Shown here: positions 45,770-56,339 of the stretch, piece by piece | Numbering within the stretch: the stretch's first letter is position 1 | Layout: each line of letters begins with the position of its first letter | Source of the DNA: Apoda limacodes | Taxonomy: Eukaryota; Arthropoda; Insecta; Lepidoptera; Limacodidae | Reading direction: 5' to 3' | Length of the DNA stretch: 64,000 nucleotides | NCBI GenBank assembly: GCA_946406115.1 | Contig: OX291560.1 | Location: 8,557,158-8,621,157 of the forward strand | Translations under genes and position numbers: made by a program | Notes under the pieces: model-generated | Told to the model about the DNA's origin: nothing | Database searches by the model: none | The model's input: the letters and a program-made list of their open reading frames with translations, nothing else

Positions 45770-46591
45770 TCAGCCGCCCTGCGGTAAGGGCTCGATACCG
45801 CAAGTGAGTTTGGAATCGTCGACAATTCTCACAGCCCGTCGTTGAACCGAGTCAAAAGGTCCAAGCTGGTATCCGAGTGCACCCGCCCAGAGATGGCAGC
45901 AGTACTCCATATGGGGCCGAACTTGCGACTTGTAAAGTAACAACCTTTGCCCCGACGTGAAGTACTGCTTCGCTTTGTTGAGTACACCAAGTTTTTTGGA
46001 CGCCAGCATCACCTTATCTTGTAAATGATCTCGGAACTGAACATCGCTGGAGATGTCGATACCAAGGATCCCATTGCTCTTGGAGATGGAGAGGGGAGTG
46101 TTCTGGAATTGTGGGACTACAGTGAATGGAGTTTTCTTAGCGGTGAACGCGCACACTTGTGGCTTTGTAGGGTTGAATCGGACCAAGTTTACCCGTCCCC
46201 AGTCAGAGAACTTGGACAGTGTGGTCTCGATTTGAGACACAAGTTCTCCGCGGTTTTCCTCCACAAAGGAACGAGGGATGTTTGCACCCGTGTAAAAAGC
46301 GTCTCGAGTACTGTCATCTGCATAACAATGTATGTTGTTGATCTCCAACATGTCAATGATATGCAGTAGAAACAGCGTAGGAGACAGCACAGAGCCTTGC
46401 GGGACACTAGCATTAATGTCCATGCTATCAGAGCAACTACCGTCAACTACAGTTCGTATGCGCCTGCCGGACAAAAAGCTAGCCACCCATTTGCACAAAC
46501 CCTCGGGCACTCCGTAAGATGGCAACTTCGATAGAAGACCCCGGTGCCAGACCCGATCGAACGCCTTCACTATGTCCAGGCTACATGCCAA
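45770..46591 (-). pseudogene. Reverse transcriptase core of family A
   Basis: The longest uninterrupted reading in the window, 273 codons. Motif A is SLDIVKAFDRVWH with its catalytic Asp. Motif B is NASVPQGSVLSPTLF. Motif C is CYADDS with both Asp residues. Motif D is NPTKPQVCAFT. The thumb and C-terminal segment includes ILGIDIS, LASKKLGVLNKAKQYF and RPHMEYCCHLWAGA. The catalytic residues are all present, so the core itself is not obviously disabled. It is joined to its N-terminal half (SNYRPIASTSLLSKVMEHVI, 46874-46581) and its C-terminal part (45803-45585) only through frame changes. Confidence 0.9.
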
Positions 46592-47194
46592 TGCCCCATC
46601 GGTGTGTGAGATACACTAGAAGGTCACGAGTCGAGCGACCGTGGCGAAAGCCATATTGACGGTCACTGACCAGGTCGTGTACTGTTAGGTATCTTAGAAG
46701 CTGAGTGTTGATCACATGCTCCATCACCTTGGAGAGGAGAGAGGTACTAGCGATAGGCCTGTAATTCGATGGATCTGATCTACCGCGCTTTTTGGGCACC
46801 GGGTGCACATTCGCAGTCTTCCATGAAGACGGAAATTGCCTAGTGTGGTAGAAAGGCGCGTGAGTACAGGACATAACTCAGGAGCACACTGTTTAAGCAC
46901 CACTGCTGGTTTACCGTCTGGCCCACTCGACTTATGAACGTCTAGAGAAAGCAATGCCCGCCGGACCTCCAGCTGCGTTATGGAGATTTCCGGTATGGAC
47001 TTACCGCACCACGGTATAGTAGGTGGTACAGCGCCTTCATCGTTCATGATCGGCGTTCTCTTTAGCACTATGGGCCAAGTCACCATCGGTCTTTCGCAGT
47101 GGTGGTAACGACGACTGGCAAAAGTTCCCTTCGGCAGCTTTGGCAAGCGACCAGCAAGCACGACTCCCAGAAGGATAGCTCGCAAGTCGCCCAC
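46581..47194 (-). pseudogene. N-terminal half of family A reverse transcriptase
   Basis: Two overlapping frame segments. The first (47194-46724) reads TQLEVRRALLSLDVHKSSGP with the DG.PA that follows, the usual lead-in of this LINE group. The second (46874-46581) reads FPSSWKTANVHPVPKK, NYRPIASTSLLSKVMEHVI and QYGFRHGRSTRDLL. The frame switches at about 46870. No start codon choice is meaningful in a relic. Confidence 0.85.
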
Positions 47195-47631
47195 CTATTT
47201 TGCGGATGAATTGGAATTTTGCTCTGGCAGTTGCTTTCCAACTGAACCTCGAGGCAGCATTTAATTTGCGTTTTCCGTGGTCCAAGCCTCATATGCAGTT
47301 TGCTTAAGAATTTTAGCTTTTCTGCAAGACCTATTAAACCACGGTCGTTTTTTGACGCCGGCAGCTACTCGCGGGTTAGGAATATAGCATTCCATACCAG
47401 CAAGGATTGTCTCAGTGACTGCGGTTGCGCAGACGTCAGGATCTTCTGAGTTAAAGCAGATCTGCCTCCACGGGTACGATGCGTAAAATTCTCGCAATCC
47501 ATCCCAGTCTGCCGACTTATAGTGCCACACACGACGCCAATTTGTTGGCCAAATGGATCGGGTTGTGATCATGACATTTGAGTCCGAACCAGACAGAGGT
47601 CCGAGGAGCCAAGAGGCGCATCCACTGAGAT

Positions 47632-47772
47632 GTATTTGTTGTTATAGCGGCAACAGGAATACATCATCTGTAAAAAATTAAATACAGCCTGGTGACAGAG
47701 TGACAGACGGACGGACAGCTAGTGTTAGTAATAAGATCCCATTTTGTACCCTTTGGGTACGGAACCCTAAAA
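47632..47772 (+). repeat. GGGTTCCG-type repeat, right-end fragment
   Basis: TTGTTGTTATAGCGGCAACA, ATACATCATCTGT, CAGCCTGGTGACAGA, ACGGACGGACAG, AGTAATAAGATCCC, then CCCTTTGGGTACGG and AACCCTAAAAA. This is the inverse of the start of the 34308-34700 copy. Its left edge coincides with the 5' truncation of family A, so one element probably inserted against the other. Confidence 0.75.
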
Positions 47773-49944
47773 ACGAATTAATTGATTTATTAAAAATTAA
47801 CGGTTACAAATATCAAAATTACAAGCTGTAGAAGTTTTGGTATTGTTGTTACCTACATTATTAACCTATTTTGAAGATTATAAGCCTTTACATTTTATGA
47901 TAATCTCAATTTTAATGTTTTTGAATGAAAAAACTATGGAGTTAAAATTATCGAATCGGGTGTCTGAGCTGACAAATACAAGAATAAGGTGTGAAAATAC
48001 ATGGCGCTCAGTTTCAGATCTGTAGCTTTTATTGTTCATTTGTATTCTTAAACATACACATTCTTTAATGTCTCGTCTTCAGCCATTCTTGTGTTTTAAT
48101 ACCAAGCGACAATACAAATAATTCTTCAAGCTACTATTACTGCAATAAACAAAATTAATGAATTCCTATTCTACTCATAGTTAATTGTAACATTTAAAAT
48201 AAATCTATTACAGAAAAAAGAAATCGATCTCGCCCAAACGGGCCTTCAGCATTACGTCTAATACGTAGCTGTTATATAAAATTCCAGTAAAAGACAACAT
48301 TTTTATAAAACACGAAAAAACTGAAAGTTTAAATTACTTTTCCAGAATTCATAGATGTAGCGTGAAATTAAAATCTAATTTCCTCCAAAAATAAAAATTA
48401 ATTAATTCGTCAAAGTACCTAATGTGAATTATAATAGGTATGCGAAACATAAATATTAGTATATTTTTTTTATTTAAAAAAATAGTATAACATATGAGTA
48501 CTTAGCTGAAAAACTTAGTGGCATTTAGCAATGCATACACCTATGGTAAATGCATACACCTTATGGTACACAATGTTCATACCTACATGATACATACAAA
48601 AACATGCAGGACACCATATCAACATCAACAATATCAGTCAAGTGTTTACATAAAAACCATATAATTACAAAAAAGCCCCTTTTTTCAGAGTTAAACAAAA
48701 CAGGAACTTAACAAATAAGTGACAAAAAAATACAAATAAAATAAGGCCAAAACACAGTTAAAAAGTGAAATGAAAACAACTCTTTCTAATTATTCTAATT
48801 AAATATGATTAACATACAAATGAATGTAAAATATTATCTTACATAACATTAAGCCATCAACCAAAGACACTGTAAGCGCAGCCACCTGTATCACCCACAA
48901 CTCTACTGTCTACATGAACTAATTACTGGGAAGCCGTCGTAATTATAGGCTCCATAGGAAATTACATCGTACAATCACGCGCTAGTTGTGCGACCATCTA
49001 AACAACAAAGAAAGTGATGCCGACCCACGGGTTGCTTTTGACCCTGCAGGTCAGTTTATAGTAGTTATTTGTGAGTACTTTTGTGAATTTCAGAAGACGA
49101 GACTCTTAGTCTTTTTACATCCAGGTTCAGTCTAAATCACGTGATGAGAAAGAATATATGTCTAATGAAGTGTAGGGGCTTATAGGGGAGGGATCATGTT
49201 AAGTATGACACGAAACAAACTTTTTAACATATGAAAAACTAAGTCTACGTACCTAACAGATTATAACACACTTCACTTGCATGACACCAACTTCAAAACG
49301 GTAATTCAGATCAGATTTTTGGCAATAAGTAATTAATTTCATCTTTTTTGTGCATCGTTTTGCAGCCGGTTGTTGAGCGATGAAAGAATGCAACAAAAAA
49401 ACTCAAATGAAAAAAAATCTTAGTATACCACGTTTTTACAAATGGACCAAAAAAGTAAAAAATATATATTTTTCTAGACAGCTATTTGATTTTGATTTTT
49501 ATGGATTAAAATCCAAAAAACAGAATGGATAAAGAATAGAGTGTGATGAAACAGCATACGTCTTCTAGTAAATCAGATATGTATTTATTGCTAACATTCA
49601 GCTTTACTCGCAGGAACACCTTTTGCATTCAAATTGTCACTGAAGCCAAAATATATGTTAACCGATCACGTAAGGATTCAAAAGAATAGATATTGCAAAT
49701 ACACTGGCTGATTGACCAACGGACATCCGTCATCCTGCCTAGCATAAGTAGTATCTAAGACATAAATACTAAGCAATCAATGATATTATAAGCAGTAGCG
49801 CTAAGGAGTAAGGATAAGAAAATAAATTAATTAATTAACAAACCAGATAACCGAATACAACGGAAAACAATAAACGGTTCTGTTATTATCAAATTATTTA
49901 CGAACCGGAGTTGTCAGGAAAAGCTTTTTAAAGTTTTTCATGGT
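47773..49944. other. Gene-poor stretch
   Basis: TGCATACACCTATGGTA is nearly repeated in tandem at 48533-48569. The remainder is AT-rich and unrecognised. Confidence 0.45.
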
Positions 49945-50190
49945 GCAAGTCAGTGGTGGCCGAGGGGTTTAGATTTAACTTTGCGTACTAAGTGGCGGTG
50001 GTTTGAGACCCGGCGTGTACGACTGATTCTTTTTCTTAATTTCTTAAGTACATTGATTATTCACACCACTGGCTTTTCGGTGAAGGAAAAAAAAAGACGT
50101 AGGTATGTGAAGTCTACAATCCGCACTGGGCCCGCGTGTGGACTACGGCCCAAATCACCTTCGTTAAGAGTAGGCCGTAGTTAGTAGTAT
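49945..50190 (+). mobile_element. tRNA-derived SINE, family 1 (copy 2)
   Basis: Begins CAGTGGTGGCCGAGGGGTTT (A-box) with a decayed B-box GTGGTTTGAGACCCGG. It then keeps ACACCACTGGCTTTTCGGTG, CTACAATCCGCACTGGGCCC and GTGTGGACTACGGCCC. It lacks the AACATCGTGAGGAAACC module present at 20745-21035, which is replaced by an A-run. The B-box has lost GTTCGA, so this copy is unlikely to be transcribed. Confidence 0.85.
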
Positions 50191-50390
50191 GAGGCTTATT
50201 ACGATGGTGCCGTTGGTGCATGAAGTTATGCACAAAATAGTTAACAATATGTAGTTCGTACGTCACACGTCGCAGTTTATGATACTGCTTGAGCGGTATT
50301 CGCATCGCTAAACTGAAATGCAAGCGGACGTGCGTGTTGTAGTTGTGACTCACAGCATATGTAACAATTTACATGATAGACTTTGATTAC

Positions 50391-51002
50391 AAAAAACCGG
50401 CCAAGTGCGAGTTGGACTAGCGCACCGAGGGTTCCGTACCTACCACCATTTATGTAATCTACAAACACAAACAAAAATATTTTTATATTTAAGTTGATTG
50501 AATGAATGGCAAATTGCGGTTAACGATTTATGACGTTTTAAAAAAAAACTACTTACCATATCTCGTTCAAACCAATTTTCAGTGGAAATTTGCATAGTAA
50601 TGTACATCACATATTTTTTTTAGTTTTATCATTCTCTTATCGACCATCAATTTTACCACTTTGGAAGTGTCTCTCGCGCAAACTATTCAGTTTAGAAAAA
50701 AATGATATTAGAAACATCATTATCATTTTTGAAGACCTATCCATAAATAACCCACACGTATGGTTTTGATGAAAAAAAGATTTTGAGTTTCAGTTCTAAG
50801 TATGGGGAACCCCAAAAAATTTATAGTTTTTTATTTATGTGTGAAAATCTTAATGCGGTTCACAGAATACATCTACTCACCAAGTTTCAACAGTATAGGT
50901 CTTATAGTTTCGGAAAAAAGTGGCTGCGACATACGGACAGACAGACATGACGAATCTATAAGGGTTCCGTTTTTTTGCCATTTAGCTACGGAACCCTAAA
51001 AA
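50391..51002 (+). repeat. GGGTTCCG-type repeat, full length reference copy
   Basis: Begins AAAAAACCGGCCAAGTGCGA with GCGCACCGAGGGTTCCGTAC and ends GGGTTCCGTTTTTTTGCC, AGCTACGGAACCCTAAAAAG. The interior carries CTCGTTCAAACCAATTTTCA, GAAGTGTCTCTCGCGC, GACCTATCCATAAATA and GGTTCACAGAATACATC. It is the best-preserved copy of this repeat in the window, and the one against which the six others were judged. No reading frame of note. The short inverse ends (GGTTCCGTA and TACGGAACC) could be terminal inverted repeats or coincidence. Confidence 0.85.
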
Positions 51003-52063
51003 GGAGATCAACAACCACTAGGTAGAGTGCAATACATAGGTAGAACTTTAGTAAATAGTAACAAATTTGTAAAATATAATTAATTTTAAAAGCAGCACTT
51101 TAAACAGTAATATAATAAACCTAGTCTTGTTAAACAAATATATGTTGTTAAGAAACAAACGTTAAAAACGAATAAATAATTTCGTCAAAAAATAAAATAA
51201 TGTTTTAAAAGTAATAAAATTAGTAAAATTCTGTGTTATGAAATGTAATGAAAAAATTAACAAAAGCTAAGCTGTTACGTGATGTGTAAGTTTAATGACA
51301 AAATACCAAAATCGAACCAGAGATAATCGAGAACCAATCGATTGTTATCCAATAAACAAGTCCTGTAATTACTTGTGAGGCAAACAACGAAGGGGCGTAC
51401 CAGGAAATTACTAGGCGTGCGGCATCATGGAAATAAAAATTACTAAACTGTAGGAGAGTAAATACAATACATTAAAAATACTTTAACAATTAAACAATTA
51501 CACATCGTAGTAGATAACAAATTAAAAAAGAATCAGCCTGTGATCGAAAACATAAGACAAAATACATAGTAACCTTCAATGTTTTTATTGAAATTTCTTG
51601 ATTAACGGTTTTGATGAAGAATAAAGACATATAGGTAGAATAATCCAGGTAATCAGTAAGTTTAATTGTATGTTATACGTGTGAGTTAATATTTATACAT
51701 TTTGTATATAAATGTCGTCTAAAATACTAACAATAAAAAGCTATTAACTCAACATGCACAATGATTAATGAATTTTAATTTACGACTGCGTAAATGGCTG
51801 TGTATTGTCAGTCATTTACGTAATCAATTCAAACGCCTGTTTGTAAAATATTTGCCAAATATTTAAATTTTAACTTCACTTTCTAATGATGGTAATCGGA
51901 TAAAAAAGAAAGTACTAACAAAAAGGAGAGTGGACAGAGTTCTTTCTACACAATATATAGTTTTTTTTTTTCATAAAAACGTATTCAAAATGAATTTATG
52001 GCCAATTTGTATCTCCATGTTGGGAAAAATACTTGCATTAAGTAAAAATATCAGGAACGAAAT
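51003..52063. other. No gene seen
   Basis: AT-rich spacer. Confidence 0.4.
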
Positions 52064-52210
52064 ATAGTAGGTAGATAGATAGACAGATAACTCTTTATTG
52101 ATCACCAGTATTAAAAAGTAATTACCAAAAGTAAATTTTTTAACTAATTTAGGCGGTCTTATCGCTGTTTAGCGATTTCTTCCAGACAACCCTGTTATTA
52201 TAGAGAATAA
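52064..52210 (-). mobile_element. Non-LTR retrotransposon 3' tail with conserved hairpin
   Basis: On the minus strand it reads GGGTTGTCTGGAAGAAATCG, then the perfect stem-loop ATCGCTAAACAGCGAT (52161-52176), then AAGACCGCCTAAATTAGTT and finally AATAAAGAGTTATCTGTC with a CTATCTATCTAC tail. GTCTGGAAGA-ATCGCT-AGCGAT-AAGGCCGCC is a familiar 3' end of lepidopteran LINEs, the hairpin being the likely recognition site for their reverse transcriptase. No coding part remains. Confidence 0.75.
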
Positions 52211-52264
52211 ATAAATTTCGTGCTTGGTAGGTAGTGAATTGCATGCACAGCAAAGTATTATACA

Positions 52265-52388
52265 TGTATATTACTAATGTATATAAATAAAAGAATTACA
52301 TATACATATAAGATAAAATACATAGAAATACATATAAATAAATAAATTACACATACGTATATCATAAAATACATAGCAAAACATATAA

Positions 52389-52432
<44 letters not shown>

Positions 52433-52440
52433 TAATTTAT
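52265..52440. repeat. Tandem AT-rich units and AT dinucleotide array
   Basis: Two units of about 55 bp share ACATATACATATAAGATAAA / ACACATACGTATATCATAAA and ATACATAGAAATACATATAA / ATACATAGCAAAACATATAA. They are followed by a run of AT units at about 52396-52431. Confidence 0.85.
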
Positions 52441-54845
52441 AAATAAGATCAAATATACCATAAATAAATAAAAATTTAAATTTGAGATAGGAATGTGACA
52501 AATAGATAAAAGAAACTAATTATTTTGATAGTATCTCTTTAAATAATTTTTACACGTCCATGTGGTTTGAACACTTTTAACGGAAGTAGGCAGCACATTT
52601 CAGAGTTGTATAGATCTTACAATAAAAAAAGAGTTATAGAAATTTGTAGAATGTGATGTAGTTCTAATATACATATGTCTACAAATATTTGTACAGGATA
52701 GACAGTAGTCATCTAATAAAATTATCAAAAATCTACATGAGTGAACAAGCTGCGGTAACACCCAAAGTAAATTCAATAGGATGATGCAGTTATAATTATT
52801 GCTACACACTAACAGTGAAATTGCGACCCTCTAATAGAAACGACGTCATCACTTGGAAGAAATGTCCATTACCAATAGAATATTGGTTAAAGTGATCACA
52901 CTAAAATCGATAAAACTTAAAAGAAAACACTTTTAAGACAACTATGTAACACAACTAACTATGGATATCCAATTTGTGTTATGTACGGAAAAATAAGAAG
53001 CCAATGGGAAAAGTTCAGTATCGTAATTAACAAAAAAAAATTTGAAATATAGCTAGTCCATTGCATTTCCTTTTCCCTCCGGATACAGAAGAATACAAGG
53101 CAATAAAATATTCTCAAGTTCCTTAAACATAAACAAGAAGCTACAAAGTTAAAGGCAGTTTGATTTACCGACGAATATATTAAATTTATACGAGACTTTC
53201 CATAGAAATGTACAGAAAATACAGATATTTATTGTTTATACTCTTGCTATAAAGTTCAATCGGTGAATTGAAATAATAATATTACAATGCAACGTATGGA
53301 TGGTTCTTTGTGAAGAAGGTGCCTATTTAAAGATAATACACGTTTCAATAAAAACAATCATACGTGGAATGACCTCAACCTAGAAAATATTAGATGATAT
53401 TATAATACAGTGTTTCAATGAATCACCATATTTCAATCAGACATAATGAATACATAGAAAAAATTATCAGCAATTTCTTAGATAATAAGATGATAACACA
53501 ATATCAAGGGCGCAATCGATAATTTATTTCGATGAGTCGGACGACGCCGAATCAAAGCCGATCGTGACCAAGGTTCTAAGTGAGGAAATGGATGTAATAG
53601 ACTCAGGCGCTGATCGCCCTACAATTTAATATTTATTCCCAAGGGTATGTCTAACATCAGAGGTAAAAGCGATTTAAGATTGAAAATTGTAAATTATACA
53701 GTAATATTTGAATTATTTTCAGGCTAAGTACTCACAGTCAAATGCGTTTAGTAGAATGAACAACATAATAAATCTAACATAAAAAACACACACGTGACAA
53801 TGCAACTTTACTAAAAAAAAAAAAATCATTTAAGATTTTAGGACTACTAGGTCTATCTAACTTTCATATTTTGACAATAAGGAAAACTAATCATGTCGGC
53901 TCTGTTACTAGATATACTTAAAGGTTTATATCGGTAAGATCACGATTTGCAATATATTAGAGTCCTCGTGACTGAGGTCGAGGAGTGAACACAAATGGTA
54001 ACCGAGGTGACTCTTTAAACTTAGAAATTCAATCGACGCCTAGGTCAAACTCTCTAAAGGGCGCATTTAACTCAAGACTAGAACCAGCAGCAACACATAA
54101 CACTGTGTTAAATCTGAACAAAATGAAAATAAATGTAGATACTTTTAGAGATAAGGAAAACCTTTCAAAAGAAATAAAAAGGACAAATATAAACAAAATC
54201 AATGAAGAGTCTGAGAGGATAAGTTAATAGTTTTAAGAAGTTTGCAATCATATTGGTGACCTTGACATACTATTTTCGTAATATTCGTCTTAGTCTAAAA
54301 GTGAACGGTTTCTTGTTCTAATTGATTTCCCACACAATGCCGGACCCACTTGTTGACCGGTAGTCCGCGATTTAATAAATTCTGCGACCAGCTACAGCAA
54401 ATTTAAAACTGACGAATCATCCTGTAATTCGTGTTAATTAATTTCATGTCTCCGCGCAGTTTCACGATATACAATTTTTAAAGTGATTTATGTGTGGCCT
54501 CCTTTAAGCAAACTTTGTATTAAATTTGTGTTACTTTCTTCTTTCAATTCGAATTTTAATGTTATTGCGATTAACTTATTATAATCGCATGCCGAGATTT
54601 TAGTTTTTCGCTCATTTGAAATGTCAAGACCTTTCTCATATTGATGCGTGTCTCATTTAGCAGACCATACTATCAGAATAATCAAAATAAGTTTGAAATC
54701 TGTAAATAAATCTTTGGTTCTATACCAAAATTTGAACTCTCATAATGTGGTCATGAAACTTGTGACTAGGCGCCACTTTGGCATTTTACTGCATGTCTGT
54801 CTGGCTTTATGGATACAGTCACTATAAATCTAAAAGAATTGAATG
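52441..54845. other. Gene-poor stretch with two weak protein-like readings
   Basis: At 53531-53629 a frame reads VLSEEMDVIDSGADRPTI and then stops; DSGAD resembles a retroelement aspartyl protease motif but nothing else supports it. At 53985-54227 an 80-codon frame reads polar, charged sequence (LNLEIQSTPRSNSLKGAFNS and so on) with no domain I recognise. If a host gene starts at 55306, this stretch would be its first intron. Confidence 0.35.
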
Positions 54846-54851
54846 ACTTAC

Positions 54852-55306
54852 CATAAATCAAGTTGTGGAACAGAGGGAAAGCAAAGTTTATCAATACTCC
54901 GGTAGTTACATGCACACGATCACAAAACCACTTTTTGTCTCGCGTTCAGTGAAACGTATCGTAAGTTTCAATGCAAACGGAAAATAATGCACCATCCACT
55001 AAACTAAACACATTGATGCACTTGTTAAGCACTAAATTCATTTACTCCACAAAACTGCAAGTTTCCACGCACTTATTAACACTTTGTGTCAAGACACTTT
55101 TAAACTCAAAGTGTTACAAGTGAAGCACGTTTTTCGCGATGCAGATTTAAGGCAGTCACTTAATTCGCACGTTTAAAAGCGACAGTTAAACCGACGTTAC
55201 CGGTCGAAACATTCCCGATTCGTATCGGAAAGCCAGTGTTAATTCTGAGTTATACTTGTTCGGCGATACGCGAGTGAGCCGCGCAGACAGCGCTAGCAAA
55301 CTGACT
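54852..55306 (-). other. Candidate 5' untranslated first exon, minus strand
   Basis: Transcription would start at the initiator-like TCAGTC (A at 55306), downstream of CpG-rich DNA (55307-55340 on the plus strand). The exon would carry typical insect leader sequence and end at ATTTATG|GTAAGT, with the donor GT at 54851-54850. GTAAGT is the ideal donor. The last three exon bases are ATG, so a coding start split off at the exon end is possible. Upstream ATGs open only short frames. No downstream coding exon has been found to the left, so this rests on signals alone. A fortuitous match in GC-rich DNA is the alternative. Confidence 0.4.
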
Positions 55307-55792
55307 GAAGCGGCGTCCGTCGTGCGCCACCATGCGACGCATCTATTAACCGAATGGACTTAAAATTCTTATACAACTAAATTAAAAATATCCTTTAGCA
55401 CTATGCGATCAAGCAGTATACAAACCAGGTTTACAGTTGGAAGGTTTATAGCGTTGCAGCAGTGATCTTGCAAGTTACATACATGGTCATATCACCAGGA
55501 CAAGGCTCTCAAGGAATTACATTCGCATATATATGCAAGCAATTGTTACGTAGCATACGATACGGTAGACGGATGGAGTGATATAGATCCATCAAAATTA
55601 TCTACCACTGATAACGGTAGTGAAGATAATGATAAAGCGTGAAAGTGTGATAAAATTAACCGTGATTGAATGATAATAATGAAAGGCCTTTCATACAACA
55701 ATATAGGTACACATGTAGATAGTAAGTAACCATAGATAAAGTTGGTTAAAAAGGCCAAGTGATTATCGAACCGCGAAAAATTTTATACAGTA

Positions 55793-56339
55793 CCAGCTTC
55801 TGCCAGCGGCTTCGCTATCGGCGTAGGTTCTTACAGCAACTCCTCAATTATAGAAAAAAAAACAAATAGTCAAATCTTTCCTCTTTAATGGCATAATACA
55901 TTCGTGTCTGTAAAACCATGGAAATGCATTTAAAAAATTTCAACCCAATCGGTCGAGCCGTTTAATAGTTGACATACCAACAGCAGTGCAACCTACCGGG
56001 TCCAATTGTATTTTTAAATCATCCAGAAAACCATCGAAATACTCATATAAAATTTCAACCCAATCGGTTCAGCCGTTTAGAAGTTATGTGAAAAAGGAAG
56101 TAATTATGTAATTAAGTAATTAGGAATGTACGGAAGGATAATTCTTGCTACCAGTTGTCCTATTACCCGTTTTCCCGTAGGAATGAAGCATTTTCCCGCG
56201 GTAAACAGTGGCCTATGTTCATCAGGGATAATTTCGGCTTCTTATGGTAAAAGAATTTTTTAAATCGGTCCAGTAGTTTCGGAGCCTATTCAATACAAAC
56301 AAACAATCAAATCTTTCCTCTCTATAATATTAGTATAGA
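55793..56339 (-). mobile_element. Non-autonomous Helitron, clean ends
   Basis: On the minus strand it starts TCTATACTAATATTATAGAG after an A and ends GCCGCTGGCAGAAGCTGG before a T. This again is A|TC...CTRR|T. Blocks include GGCTCCGAAACTACTGGACC, CATTCCTACGGGAAAACGGG, two decayed copies of the AACGGCTCGACCGATTGGGT / AACGGCTGAACCGATTGGGT module, and CTATAATTGAGGAGTTGCTG. The two modules make it longer than 22476-22894, its close relative. No coding capacity. Confidence 0.85.

Larger units (their letters stand above)
45585..47640 (-). mobile_element. Non-LTR retrotransposon family A, 5'-truncated and frameshifted
   Basis: This is the main copy of family A, reading right to left. The right edge is inside the endonuclease or its linker (VWHYKSADWDGLREF, KKRPWFNRSCRKAK, 47572-47261). 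Next come FSWKATARAKFQFIRKIGGR and GSRACWSLAKAAEGNF, then the reverse transcriptase, then the C-terminal LCVFYRLYNGLCSEEMF. The protein runs through at least five frame segments. Conceptually it copied its own RNA at a nicked target. The element belongs to the jockey/CR1-like assemblage of lepidopteran LINEs. Four 3' relics lie elsewhere in the window (2640, 3528, 26440, 41715). Its own 3' untranslated end is missing: the sequence leaves the family right at a perfect hairpin at 45605-45642. Confidence 0.9.

Noticed and set aside
53531..53629. DSGAD motif resembling a retroelement protease
   Set aside because: Only a 33-codon stretch with no flanking gag or pol similarity and no LTRs seen.
53985..54227. 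80-codon polar open frame
   Set aside because: The composition looks protein-like, but there is no domain, its start is a GTG rather than an ATG, and there are no clear splice signals.
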